A stretch of DNA of 64,000 bases, from the NCBI RefSeq assembly GCF_000471905.2, contig NW_006494789.1, positions 5,312,755-5,376,754 on the forward strand. Direction: 5' to 3'. The notes under the pieces were generated by a model. That model did no database searches. It was not told the DNA's origin and was given only the letters and a program-made list of their open reading frames with translations. This stretch comes from Amborella trichopoda (taxonomy: Eukaryota > Streptophyta > Magnoliopsida > Amborellales > Amborellaceae). Made by a program: the position numbers and the translations under genes. Positions within the stretch are counted from its first letter, which is position 1. Every line of letters starts with the position of its first letter. This document shows positions 1 through 11,460 of the stretch, in pieces.

Positions 1-891
1 ACAACTCTAGCTTGGCGATCTGCTTCTCTCCATAAGGACTTGTGTTTGCTTCGGCCATGGTAGACTATCCATGACTGGAAAGTTGAGGATTCGGCGAAGT
101 CCAGTCATTGATAAGAAGGTCCTGCTTTGTGAGATCTTCTTGCCCCGATAGAGGAATGACTTGGGGATCACTTACGGGGAGATTGTAAAACTCCTGACAC
201 TCCCGTATTTTCTTTACGAATATATCAATGAAACTTTTGCATTCTGACAGGTATTGACCTCTTATCTGATGGTACGAGGACCAACAATCTTCAGTCCCCT
301 TAGCAAGGAGACATGGTTGCCTTGCCTGCTTCAGTGTGATTATGCCTTCTTGAAGCATTATAATGAAGAAGGCATAAAGGATAATAGGCATTTTGTCTTC
401 CTCTTGAATGGTTACGGCATGGGAGGCCTCGAGTGCCCTAAAGGCCTTCTTTAAGTCTTCAAGCTTTATCTAACCCTTCTGAATCAGGGCTCGATAATAT
501 CTTTCAGTGTGTAGTAGTCATCTGGGGGATGATTGATCCTTCGATGGCAGGCATAATAATTTGCCTAAGTGTCAAGGCCGGGTTGCTCGGGGGACTTGGC
601 TTCTGGAAGCTGGCTCATATTCTGTTCTAATAATAACTGAAACAACGCAACGACCCAACCTTCTCGAAGGGATATTCCTTGTTCCTATGCCTGGTGAAAT
701 AATCGCCCCGATCAAGGTTGGCTGTTGGGGGTACCCAATTGTACGACTGTTGTTGCTTGTCATTCTGGGGTGTTACCTTTACCGTGCTTACCCCTTTAGA
801 GAGGTCCAAATTTTGGGAGGGAGCCTTCTTCGAATCAGTGACCATGACGACTGCACTGATTACCCCTTTTTGTTTGTTGTCTTGAGTGTTT
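1..891 (-). pseudogene. Tat-like gag, C-terminal half (fragment)
   Basis: This is the distal half of a retrotransposon Gag, the structural protein that packages element RNA in cytoplasmic particles. On the minus strand the readable parts are about 891-627, with the conserved stretch SKKAPSQNLDLSKGVST, and about 391-65, with the zinc-knuckle variant C-x2-H-x4-x-x4-C. In the second knuckle the usual central His reads Gln (IRGQYLSEC), so zinc binding is probably lost. The N-terminal half is missing: at about 892 the gag sequence runs straight into LTR-A sequence. The reading frame crosses that junction, giving a chance LTR-gag fusion of about 144 codons at 627-1061. The same junction occurs at 59396. 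The left end of the window cuts the element. Confidence 0.75.
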
Positions 892-1702
892 GACCAGAAT
901 CTTGAAATCCGACGGTCGAAATTTACAGCAGCTTTGACGCTTTCGTGTATGAAATCAAACCGTTCATGATACATGTGGTTCAAACTAGAGATAGCCTCGG
1001 ACCTCATGCATATAATGCAATTGGTTTCATGCTGAGCGCCGTGATCTGGTCGCTCGAACAAGGCATGCTGCTGGTGAATTTTCTACAACATCCTTCACGG
1101 ATCAGCGACTTTCATTTAGCTTTTCTCTCTGCTGGGGCGTCGTCACGGGGTACCACATATCGAATTTCTCGTTTTGATGAGACAAACACGCTCACCAAAT
1201 TTTAGAGCAATCCGACTTGGAACGAGTGAGATATAGGCCCTGAAAGTGACTGCCCGTGACTATAAAAATAGTCACCTTTAATGGTGTTTTGATGGAGTAA
1301 GGCCACACAAGAATAGTGCGCGACCTACCCTTTTTCGGTATTGTACCCATAACTTTGTCTCGGAATGCTCGATTAAGCCAAACCTTGACCTATAGGGGTT
1401 TTCTTCCATGTCAGATCTAATGGTAGTGGTCTCACAACTGTTTCACGCACCAAAAGTATTGCTTTAGTTACAGGGTCCATTTTAGGGTGCTAGAGATCGA
1501 TTTCGCTGAGATTGTTTCTTTGTGTTCACTGCCTAGACATATCTGATTGCAAAGAAACTTAGCAGGTGGTCTTTTGAAGTGCTGATGAAGATCTTGACCA
1601 ATTTTGGGCCAATATGAGACTGTTGGGAATATCCACTGTTTCGTAAGCTTTATTGACCTGCTTCCTATCAGGGACCAAGGTGCTGAAAAATATGTTCAAA
1701 CA
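892..1702 (-). mobile_element. LTR-A fragment (5' part of U3)
   Basis: About 0.8 kb matching the first part of the LTR-A copies at 14049 and 35689, in reverse orientation. The LTR start (TGTTTGAAC read on the minus strand) lies at 1702. The fragment stops before the TATA box, so it has no core promoter. It is followed on the minus strand by gag mid-sequence rather than by a primer-binding site, so it is not a functional 5' LTR. An equivalent fragment with the same two borders lies at 59396-60205. Confidence 0.75.
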
Positions 1703-4406
1703 CTAATATCTATTGCAGTCTCAAGATCAAGCAGAAGAAAGGCCTCCAGCTCCTGACTAGAGAGGCCCCCAACGCAGTTAAGGTTACCCTTCTTGATGAC
1801 CTCCTACCTCACAATCCCTTCTTCCCTCTTCGGGTTCCTGAACCTGAACTAGAAGTCCAAGATTGCTCGGTGGTCACTGTCACAAAAAAAGACCAAGCTG
1901 CCAAGAAATCATGGTCCCAAGACTATTAACAACTGATCCTCACACGGTCGGCGTACAAGGCTCGAGTCCAGTAGGGGCATGTTGAGCCCCTACACATTGA
2001 CTTGCCGTGTACGACTGGCCAACCTTGGCAGTCCACTACTCCACCTGGCTTGGACCCTCCAGAAGAAACGATCAGTGTCATGGTGATCAACAAGCCAGAT
2101 GATGCCCAAGAAGAGCGAATAAACATGTTCGAGGTGATGATGCAGTCTATCCTTGAAAATATGGATCGTTTGGAGGTCTCCAGGCCCCCTGCTTTTTCTC
2201 CTCACCATGAGGCCAACTTCCAGCCTGGAGAGGACACAACTCTTGGGCAAACTTCCCCACTGGCGTCCCAAGATAGCTCTCCACGCATGGTTTCACAAAC
2301 CGACAAAGATGCCATGGTGACCCATAGTCTTAAGAATAAGGTCTCGGGCATGCAAGAGACACTACCTTAACGAAAGCCGTATCCCTCGTACATCGACCAG
2401 GTGCGGTTTCCTCCGAACTATCAAAAAGGGAAGGTCCCCTCGCTCAATGGTACTATGTCCCCGCACCAACATACCGCTCACTTTCAAGCTGCTTGTCGAG
2501 AGACGGCAACTGATGGGTGACTCCTATTTCATCAATTCATTAAAACTCTTGAATGGTCAGCCTTCCAGTGGTATGCTCGGCTGCCACCAAACTCGGTACA
2601 CACATTGCAGTAAATGGAGCAGTTGTTTTATTAGCGTTTCTAAGAAGTCTAGAGAAATGTGGAAACCATCGAACTCGTCACTCTGAGTCAAGATCGTGGT
2701 GAGCTAGTTGATAAGTTCATCGCCCAATTGAGAGAGCTGACAACCTACCATGCCACTCCCATGACTGAAAGAGAAGCAGTTCAGACTTACATACGAAATA
2801 CACTGCCCGAGATTGCTTTGCATGTTGAGGCTTCCAATCCACCCTCCATGTCAGAGCTCATCTCTAAAGCAGTTTGTATAGAAGGTCTGTCCAATCACCA
2901 TGGTGGATCGCATCAGCAACCCTCTAGCTCAAGAAACAACGAGGCAATGGTAATTCTCGCTCCAACAATTGGGGTAACCAGTAAAAAGTGGTGATTAGTG
3001 CGGCCGTCACTGTGACTGACATTAAGAAAGCCGCTCCTCAAACCTTGGACATCTCTAAGGTACTGACACCTCAGACTGGAGGCAAGCAGCAGCAGTCCTA
3101 TAACAAGGTCCCGCCTCCTAAAAATGTAAATCGAAGCGATTACTAGATCCAGCACCAGAACAAGGTGTATAACTTCGAGAAGGAGTAGGTTCCTGCACTG
3201 CTTCAATTACTATTAGAGCAAAACATGATCCAGCTGTCAGAGGTCAACACCCCAGAGCAAGATGGATAGGACACACATGAGCGGTAGGGCGCCTATCACA
3301 TGAGAATAGGCCATCCCACTCAAGAGTGCTTTATACTCAAATACATTATAAAAGCCCTTATTAACAAGGGCTAGATAAAACTCGAAGAGCTAAAGAAAGC
3401 ATTCGGGGCAACTGAGGATTCCCACATAGTGACAATTCAGGAGGATGACGAGATACCCGCTGTCCTCGGTGAACTATTCTCGATGAGGCTCAAAGAAGGT
3501 CTTATCACATCGAAGCCGACAAGGTAGCTGGAAAGTCTTTGGTGTCTGTATCATCTGATACGAGGCTATGACCTGAGAAAATGCATTGGCTTCCACGAGC
3601 TCGTGGCAAATAAGATGCAGTAGCACCAAGAAGTTCATGGTAACCCAGAAGGACGTCCTCAGGTTCCTGCTCCACCAGTGCAAGAAGACCTCCCGACACA
3701 AGTTCAGGGAAATGCTGAGCTAGATCCTCTGCAAGCCCTCTTCGAGGCGATGTTCCAACAGGGTCTCGTCACTCCCAAGCCCTTTGGACAACCTAAGCAT
3801 CTTACCCAGGGTACAAAAAATCTCTAGTGCTCATATCACCAGGCCACATTGTCTGTACCGTTCTCCCAGAACACTCTCAAGCCATTGCTCCCGTCCAAGA
3901 GAAAATCCCACTGCAGGTCTCCCGTGAGCCTGCACTAGAGCCTTTAGAGCCCTCGACTTCTCATCCCTGAGAAGTCCATCATGGAAGAAGTAGGCTCAAG
4001 TCCTTGAAACGTCAGGTAGTCCATCAAGCTAGGACTATTCATCAGCCAGATAGGATGGTCCAAACACCCCCCAAGGAACACAGAAGTAGACGAGCACCTA
4101 GGTCGGCTCGCCGAAGGAATCATATTCCTCATCCATGAGACTTCATCCCAGGCGCAACTCGCCTTATCCCTTCGTCTGATCAAGTGGATGTCCCTAAGTC
4201 ATCAGCTGCTCGGGACTCATCCAATACGGGTGACGACGCTAAAAGCACCTCCCAATGGTCAGAGCCGAGGCAAGGCATAAAACAGCTCCTTCACACATCC
4301 AATACGGGTGATGATGCTAAAAGCACTATCCAACGATCGTAGTTGGGGCAAGACCTTAAACACCCCCTGAACACATCCAATTCTGGTGATGACGTAAAAA
4401 GTAGCC
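1703..4406 (+). pseudogene. Gag of element E1 (degenerate)
   Basis: Gag precursor remnant. The N-terminal region (about 2002-2370) is followed by the retrotransposon-gag core (about 2380-2990), which holds the family stretches YPSYIDQV, QWYARLPPNS and TYIRNTLPEIALHVEA. A zinc-knuckle region follows (about 3270-3330), where the first Cys codon is changed to Gly. A second knuckle-like module lies at about 3530-3600, a third partial one at about 3720-3850, and then a repeat-rich tail. Several TAG stops and at least two frameshifts break it. The order on the strand is gag, pyrimidine tract, then RT, so this is the upstream half of one element. It has no LTR or primer-binding site directly upstream; an inverted LTR-A fragment abuts it at 1702. 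It is about 7% different by eye from the copy at 60648-60890. Confidence 0.8.
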
Positions 4407-4451
4407 CAGGACTTCTAACTCCATTTCTTCTTCTTCTCCTCCTTCCTCCTC
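4218..4451 (+). repeat. Three 78-bp in-frame tandem units in gag tail
   Basis: Units begin at 4218, 4296 and 4374, each opening with CATCCAAT. The spacing is exactly 78 bp, or 26 codons, and each unit carries the peptide core GDDAKST or GDDVKSS. The third unit diverges into the pyrimidine tract. E5 has the same array at the same spacing (62778, 62856, 62934), so the array predates the duplication of the two blocks. Confidence 0.8.
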
Positions 4452-4471
4452 TATTTCTTTTACATGTGCAG
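4407..4471 (+). promoter_or_regulatory. Pyrimidine tract ending in GCAG (possible 3' splice site)
   Basis: A run of C and T about 50 bp long ends in TTTTACATGTGCAG, with the AG at 4470-4471. Equivalent tracts ending in AG sit at the same gag/downstream boundary in E5 (63034-63035), E3 (minus strand, 24350-24349) and T1b (minus strand, 58473-58472). The conserved protein stretch with the core CxDF (CPDF in E3 and E5, CLDF here and in T1b) starts a few codons after the AG in every case. This fits a 3' splice acceptor. A Ser-rich coding tract is the alternative, and no convincing donor was found. Confidence 0.4.
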
Positions 4472-6415
4472 GTCGGTAGTGCCTAGATTTTGACACTCTA
4501 AATAGAGAGCTTGGAGGAACCAACATTAGCCGATCGCAACAGAAGCGCCTAACAAAGATGCTCGACTGGATTCTTGACCGTTGTCGATGCCCTGGCTCCC
4601 CGAGCCAAGTACGAGCCATCTTCGAATTCCTATTCCCACGAGGCCTGTCACATGGTTCAAGTTCATGAAGTATCACCCATTTCGGGGCAAATACTGAGTG
4701 ACCTCAGTCACGATACCATGGACTTCATGTTCGATGTTGACCCTTGTATTCCTTGGTCCAGTCAGAGGCCAAAAATGTTCTCCCACGGAAGCCGAAATGT
4801 CAGGATCATGGGTCTCTTCACTTGAGATTGATAAGAAGCATCCTGAATCCCCTGACGAAGAGTTGCAAGAATCTCCAGAAGAGTGGGAAGAAGGTGGTCA
4901 GGCCACCGATGACAGGCTCGAAAAGATAAACTTAGGGGATGAGGCCGATCTAAGTCCAACTTTCATCTCGGTAAAAATCTCCCCGAAAGAGAAAGAAAGT
5001 TATATTTCCCTCCTTCGAGCAAACCAGGACGTCTTCGCCTAGCATTATCAAGAGATGCTCGGTCTAGACCCTCAAATCGCTATCCATCGTCTCAGCATCG
5101 ATCTGTTCATTAAACCTACGAAGCAAAAATTGAAAAGGTTTAGATCCGACCTCGAGATGCAGATCGATGATGAGGTGAACAAGCTCAAGGAGGTTGGATT
5201 CATATGTGAATTCAAATACCCGAACTGGCTGGCAAATGTCGTCCTAATCAAGAAGAAAACGTGGCCAACTTAGTGTTTGTATTGACTTTCATGAGTTGAA
5301 CACCGCTTGCCCTAAGGATGACTTCCCCCTGCCATTCACTGAGATGCTTATTGATTCCATGGCTCATTGCCAAATCTTCTCCTTCATGGATGGGTATTCT
5401 GATTATAACCACATCAGGATGGAACAAGAAGATGAAGAGGCCACTGTATTCTTGACCCCAAAATGTGTCTTTTGCTATACTGTGATGCCTTTCGGGTTAA
5501 ATAATGTCGGTGCCACGTACCAGTGAGCCATGACGACCATCTTCAGAGACATGATGCACAAGGAGGCGAGTGCTATGTGGATGACTTAGTGGTGAAGTCT
5601 GAAGCAAAAGACGCTCACATGGAGAACCTTAAAAAGGTATTTGAGCGACTGCGGTGTTACCACCTCCCCTTGAAATGCGCCTTTGGTGTATGCTAAGGAA
5701 ATTTCTTAAGGTTCATCGGGAGGTATCGAGTGCTGGAGATCGAGCTAGTCAAAATCAAGGCGATTCAGGACATGCTATTGCCTACAACCCTGCGCAAACT
5801 TCGATCTCTCTAAGGTCAGCTGGCCTACATTTGAAGGTTCATCTCGAACCTCTTATGATGATGCAGGCCCTTTTCTCACCTCCTGAAGAAGGACACTCCC
5901 TTCATATGGGATGAGGCATGCCAAGCTGCACTTGACGATATTAAGCAGTACTTGTTGAATCCTTCGGTACTCTCCACACCGGTGTTAGGAAGACTTCTCA
6001 TCGTATTTGTGACAGCTCTTGAGGAGTCACTTGGGGCGCTCTTAGCACAGAATAATGATGGGGGAAAAGAAACAACACTTTATTATCTCAGCTATAGGAT
6101 GGAGGGGGCTGAGAAAAATTACCTTCCCTTCGAAAAGATGTGCCTAGCTTTAATCTTTACAATACAGAAGCTCCGCCATTATTTGCTTGATCATGAGGTC
6201 AAGCTAATATCAAAGGCAGACCTAGTCAGGTTCCTTATGACCCAGCCATGCCCGTCAGGATGCTTGAACAACTGGGCGTTATTGCTGATGGAGTTCGACA
6301 TCACGTATGTACCATAGAGGGTTGTCAAAGATCAATCCTTAGCAGAATTTCTCATGGCTCACCCGGTCCTTTCAGGATCTCCCCTGTCAAGTGACCTCCC
6401 GGATGAAGAAGTCTT
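4472..6415 (+). pseudogene. Pol of E1: RT and RNase H, no protease
   Basis: After a short linker (4472-4820) and an acidic spacer (about 4830-5040) comes the reverse transcriptase: NTACPKDDFPLPFTEML, then FSFMDGYSDYN at about 5380, then the catalytic YVDD at 5574-5585. The YVDD lies in a different frame from the preceding segment, so there is a frameshift around 5525-5570. The RNase H (about 5952-6317) follows, with LGALLAQNN, GAEKNYLPFEKMCLALIF and ADLVRFLMTQPCPSG. No aspartic protease lies between gag and RT, where it normally would. TAG at 5040-5042 replaces the TGG kept in E5 at 63612. The frame is cut at 6415 by LTR-A sequence, so the second RNase H and the integrase are absent. Confidence 0.85.
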
Positions 6416-7394
6416 TGTTGGAAGGTATTTTTCATCAACATGTGGCCTCTGCTCAATAAAGCCTAGCAAACAGTGGAAATTTCGAATGTCTCAGAATAGT
6501 CCTGGAATCATCCAAGATCTTCATAAGGTCTCTCAAAAGTCTCCTGTCAAGTTTCGTTGTAGTCCGACATGTTTAAGGCAGTGCAGACTGACAAAGAGTT
6601 CCAACAGAATCAACCTCTCGCATCCTAAAACGGCCCTTATAACTAGAGCTACATTTTCGGTGTTTCAAATTGCTGTGGGACAAACCTGCAACTCCACGTT
6701 ATGAAAGGGAAAGTCAGGACTAGTGACTTTCGATGCTCATATCTCATCTGTCTCAAGTCGGATCGTGATCAAATTTGGTGAGCATGTTCATCTAGTCAAG
6801 ACGAACGATTCGATATGTGGCACCCCCCATGACGACAATTGAGCGTGAGGAAAAGCTAGAGAGAAGTTGCTAATTTGTGAACAAAGTGCAGGAAATTCAG
6901 CAGCGTCATGCCTTGCTTGAGCGGCCAGATCATGCCGTTCATGAGCCCGATCATCGCGAGACTAATTCCATCATTTGTGTAAGGTCTCTAGCTACCACTG
7001 AACCAAACCCCGTATGTGATGAACGGTCAGATTTAGCACACAAAGCCGACGAAGCGAATGTAAATTTCGTGGCTGGAATTCTAGATTCTGACCAAAATTC
7101 CAAAGTTGCAAAATCTTTGTTCAGGCACAGAATCGAGCTGCGCTTGTTGCCACGCGATCGTAACGGCATGCTTAGTGTAATTCAGCGACGAAATCATCGA
7201 AAAACATCAAGAAACGAGTACACTAGAGATCTGAAGTTTCAAGATCCATTCAAATTTCAAGTCACATGATCGTGCACTAAAAACACGATCCATGGCTCGA
7301 AGTTGGTATCAAATTGATCACCATGCCACGCCACGCCCTACAAGAAAACAATCATCTTACGATCAACAAGGCACTAGAACGACCCCGGATCAAC
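6416..7394 (+). mobile_element. LTR-A fragment (first ~980 bp)
   Basis: It begins TGTTGGAAGGTATTTTTC, a variant of the LTR-A start, inside the spacer between the two RNase H domains of E1. It follows the LTR-A U3 sequence to about 7394, then switches abruptly to region B repeats. There is no TATA box and no U5. E1 does not resume to the right, so this is a recombination junction and not a simple insertion. Confidence 0.7.
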
Positions 7395-7600
7395 CATGCA
7401 GTTTAAGGTCGTGCAACTAGACCTCGGCTACAATTTAAGGTCATGTAGTTTGGACTAAGCCGGTTCGTTTAGGGTCGTGCAACACGAACCACGGCTGCCC
7501 AGTTTAGGTTCATGCAGCATAGACCGCCACTATAGTTTAAGGTCATATAGTTTGGACCAAAGCCGGGTAGTTGAGGGTCTGCAGCACGAACAGTGATTGG
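7395..7600 (+). repeat. TTTAAGGTC array, copy 1
   Basis: Five to six diverged units of about 35-40 bp built on CAGTTTAAGGTCxTGCA followed by CTAGACC or TTGGACC. It is the shortest of the three arrays and is cut at its left edge by the LTR-A fragment. Confidence 0.75.
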
Positions 7601-8049
7601 GCTGCCATGTAGGTGAAGCTCCATGGGGAAGATATTTGTGGATGACAATCCGGCTCCCTGGGGATAAAATGGTTAAGACCATTCACAAACTGAGGGCTCA
7701 GATGGAAATAGTGACCTGATGATAGATGGCTAACAGAAGCGGACTTCACTAGGGCTTACGGGGGGCAAGCTTACTCCCTGAGGTTAAGATACCTTGGTGT
7801 GAAACAGACCCATCGAGAATTGAAGAGGTAAGAATGACCCTAACTTCATTGAGGATAATGGGCTGCAGTATGGGCGTGACTTTTATGGGGATGAGGGATA
7901 GCTCCTGACTCCATTAGGGATGATAGGCCACAGTTTGGGTGGAACAGCCTGGATGCAACATCACTGGGGATGACAGGTTATGGCTTGAGTGTAACCCCAC
8001 TAAGGAAAATTAGTAGGACGCACAAGGCTTCAATCTGGTGTAGGTGACA

Positions 8050-8400
8050 ATAGGCTACTGGAAATACGGTCGGCGCCAAGTGTAGCGCTAGTGGTTTCTT
8101 ACGAGTATTCAACTAGCGCTGAGTTCTCAAAAACATAACCGGTGCTGGGTTGTTAAAAACCCAGCTGGTACTGTGAACGACCCGTGATATTGTTCGAACA
8201 CAACTGACGCTAAGTTAACCGGCGCTACGATCATTTCGAAACACACCTAGTGCCAAGTCAACCGACACTAGGGTTGTTTGAAATTCACTTAGCGCCAAGT
8301 CAACTGACGCTAGGGTTGTTTTGAAAACACACCCAACGCTAAGTCAACTGACGTTAGGATTGTTTGAAATTCACTCGGCGTTGGGCATGGATCGATGGGA
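8050..8400 (+). repeat. Dyad minisatellite upstream of TATA, region B copy 1
   Basis: Units of about 40-50 bp contain short inverted arms, for example TAGCGCCAAGTCAACTGACG followed by CTA, where TAGCG pairs with CGCTA. The spacers read GGGTTGTTTGAAATTCAC. Region B copy 3 carries the same kind of array at 51350-51640. Confidence 0.65.
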
Positions 8401-8510
8401 GTTAGCTTGGGCCTCGAGTCAAAGCCCGACCCGATTCATCGTCGCTTGGCTTCCCTTGGACGCGACTGGAATTCCCCATTTGTGAGGGGCATTTGAGGGG
8501 TAGTATGGTC

Positions 8511-8517
8511 TATATAA
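8511..8517 (+). promoter_or_regulatory. TATA box, region B copy 1
   Basis: TATATAA within GGTCTATATAAGGGGGTAAA. The same box and flanks recur at 18627 and 51749, which supports a real plus-strand core promoter. Transcription would start about 30 bp downstream. Confidence 0.6.
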
Positions 8518-9670
8518 GGGGGTAAAATCTCGTTTTCCCACACTTTTTCTCCCAGGGTAAAAAAACTTAAGCGAAAAAATTTTCCTAACAGTGAGGAGAG
8601 GGTGCTTGGTTGAAGTTCTAGCAAGCAGTGGGACTTCGACAAAGGTTTTTCAAGGAAGGTTCTTGGTCAACAGTGGGATTCTAGGCGGTTTTATAGGGAG
8701 ACCTTCAGCATGCAGAGTTTGTCAAGAATTTAGCAAAGTTGCAAGGAAAGGAGCGAGAAAGGAGAGTTCTCCAGGGAGTTTTACAGGAAATAGAAGAGGT
8801 TCCGGCTGCAGCAGTTTTTGGTAGAAGAGGCAGGAAGTGAAATTGTGAGCATTTTCACGTGTCTTTGGAGTTTTTCGGGGACTTTTAAGAGGTTTCCCTG
8901 GGATTGTGGTAACTTTTCGATGTTGTTAGTGGTGTTGAAGAGGTTCCCGGAGACTTACGGGAAGTTTGCAGGAGTTTTTGGTGAGGTTCTGATGCTGTCC
9001 AGGTGAAAAAAATGCAGACGAGAAGTTTTTCAATAGGTTTTCCGGCCGTGTAAGAGAAGTTTCGACGGGAGACGAACGGTCACGAGAGGTGGACCGGCAT
9101 GGAAGGTGTACGGTTGGAGGAGGTGAACCGTCGTGGAGGTGAACCATCACTGGGAAGGTGTACGGCTACCTCCGAAAATCGTGCTTAAAAAATGAGGAGT
9201 CTCGGGAAGTGAACAGTCGAGACAGGGCGGACGTTAACAAAAGTGCAGCTGATGCTGGGGCAACCGGTGCTGATGGTTTGGAGTGTTGAATCAACCGGCA
9301 CTGAACCTCAAGAAAGGCAACCAGCACTAAGGGTGAGGAGCACAACCAGTGCTAGCCTTTGGAAGACATAGTCGGCACTGGCTCCAGTCGACGCTCATCA
9401 GCACGTGTGGCTTATCATGGTGTAGAGAGTGATGCTCTCTTATGGCTGTAAGTTGCGTGCGAGATTTGCGATGCTCAGTGACGAGATACATACGACGCTG
9501 TTCATGGGCCGGCAAAAAGTGGTGAATGATGATAGGGTGTGGCTTGTGGTACCTGTTGGAAGCCAAATCCTCCAGAATTACAGTGAGGTCCATGTTGTTC
9601 TGTGGAAGGCACCCACTGTGAACAGGGTATGCTTTCTGTCATAGGCTAGTTCCTTGCCAGGGCAGCCCAC

Positions 9671-10190
9671 TATGTATGTTTGATACACATGTCGAATGAA
9701 TCCTTCATTGTATATTTGATATATACGTCAGATGCGATATCTAGCTAGTATGTTTGACATACACGTCGGATGGACTGAGGCTAACTTATTGAAGTGGCTC
9801 TGCTTTGTCTTCTGGCCTATAACCATCTTCTTACTTTTCAGATGAATTAAAGCTAACTCTCTAAGTGGTTTCCCTTCTTCTTCATTAGGAGGGGCTTTCT
9901 TTGGTGGGTTTGCTTCTTCCTCATGGGTCAGGCATTTGTTTTGGTTTGTAATCGTCCTCTTATCCTCAGATGCAAGAGCAACACTACAGGTTTTGGTTTG
10001 TAACTGTCCTCTTATCCTCAGATGTACGATACATGTAACCTCCTTAGTAATGAGCTTCTTGTAACTTGTAACTCGTTTTTACTGCAATAGAAAGAGTTAG
10101 AGTTTGTTTGGACTATCTTGGTTATTTTTGTGTTGAGTCCGTTACTTTTGAATATGCATCAAGGATAATACTTCTTTAAGTATCGTCCAT
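9671..10190. other. Noncoding spacer between region B and E2 integrase
   Basis: This stretch corresponds to 19600-19990 in the second copy. It holds three units of a roughly 37-bp repeat with TATGTTTGATACAC-like cores (9675, 9711, 9749) and two units with TCCTCAGATGCAAGAGCAAC (about 9955-10020). Read on the minus strand it would be the 3' untranslated region after integrase. I see no gene. Confidence 0.5.
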
Positions 10191-11460
10191 TGATAGGGAG
10201 CATTACTTCCCCTCCTTCAAGATGTGCCAATATGTGGGCTCCGTTGGGCAAGACCTTTTTAACTATTAAGGGACCTTCCCACTTAGACTCAAACTTCCCT
10301 TTACGTCGGCCATGCATAACAATAGGCCTCTTGATGCTAGGACTAGATCACCACGAGTGAATGAGTAGACTTTGACAGACTTGTCAAAAGCCCTCTTCAT
10401 TCTCCCTTGGTTAAGTTCAAGGTTCTGTTGAGCCTCTAACCTCATTCCATCAAGTGCATCCAATTCCTGATACCAGAGCTTAGCTCTCTCATCTTCAGTT
10501 ATTCCTTAGTGAATAGCGACTCGTAGTGAAGGGATTTGTATTTCAAGAGGTAAACCAGCTTCGCCCCCATAAACCAGAGAATAAGGGGTGGAATCAGTGC
10601 ATTTCACGTAGTAGTGCGATAAGCTCACAAGGCTTCAGGAAGCTTCTCATGCCAGTTCTTTCTTGTTTTTTATACTAACTTTCTTAAAACGTTGCACAAT
10701 GTCGTATTGAAAGCCTCAACTAATCCATTAGCCAAAGGGTGGTACATAGTCGAGTACCTCCGTTTGAAACCGAATTGGTTAACTAAGCGATCGATGTGCT
10801 GACTCCTAAATTGAGGACCATTGTCAGATATATTCCGGTCGGGCACCCCGAAGCGATATATGATATGATGTCGAACAATGTAGGCCACCGCTGTCTCAGG
10901 AACCCGCTTAAGGGGGACCACTTCAGCCCACTTAGAGAAATAATCTGTTGCAGCTAGGATAAAAACATGACCCATTGTGGAAGGAGGGTCAATAGGCCCT
11001 ACGATGTCCGTACCCCATTGTGAAAAGGGCCATGATACAACTGTAGGGTACAAAGGCTCTAGAGGCTGGTGAACCAGGTGGGAGTGTATTTGACATACTT
11101 GACACTTTTTAGCATAGCTTAAAGAATCGACAATCATGGAAGGCCAATAGTATCTCAACCTACATATTCGTTCATAGAGCTTAAGATTGGACTGGTGTAG
11201 TCCACAAATATCTGAGTCGACTTCTTCTAACACCTTATTTGCTTCTTGGATATCGACGCATCTAAGAAGAATGCCGTCAATCTCCTTCAAGGAGGGTATA
11301 CTTGGTAGACATTCAATGTATACTGTTGCGATCGGCATGATCTTCCGGGAGCCTGCCATGTTTTAGGAAACTGGTGATGGGCTCTCTCCAATCTTCTATC
11401 TGCTCAATTTCTGCACACATTGGGTCAAAGAATTATGGTTCTTGATTCCAACCCTTAGCT
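10191..11460 (-). pseudogene. Integrase of E2
   Basis: The integrase inserts element cDNA into chromosomes. On the minus strand the N-terminal zinc region is still visible (about 11250-11080, ending KKCQVCQ). The His before ICGLHQ, which the family normally has, reads Asp. The catalytic core follows, with Asp in WGTDIVGP, Asp in SDNGPQF and Glu in LVEAFN; the last two are 35 residues apart (DX35E). An open stretch of 229 codons (11359-10670) covers zinc region plus core. The C-terminal part (10463-10191) is frameshifted. No chromodomain follows, as expected for Tat and not for chromoviruses. Confidence 0.85.

Larger units (their letters stand above)
7395..9670 (+). mobile_element. Region B copy 1 (promoter-bearing repeat module)
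   Basis: In order: an array of TTTAAGGTCATGCA-type units (7395-7600), spaced CTGGGGATxA blocks (about 7640-8030), dyad minisatellites (8050-8400), a TATATAA box (8511), a leader with AGTGAGGAGAGGGTGC, and a second dyad minisatellite set (9240-9400). Copies at 17349 and 48976 share this order. In this orientation it points into antisense integrase (E2). It may be an LTR of a second family, or the promoter region of an antisense gene carried by the Tat elements. The leader supports no open frame of interest, and its left end is cut at 7394. Confidence 0.6.

Noticed and set aside
254-454. Small plus-strand frames opposite gag (also at 41640-41900, 46630-46968 and 58796-58984)
   Set aside because: They are mirror frames of the conserved gag zinc-knuckle region and recur only because gag is repeated.
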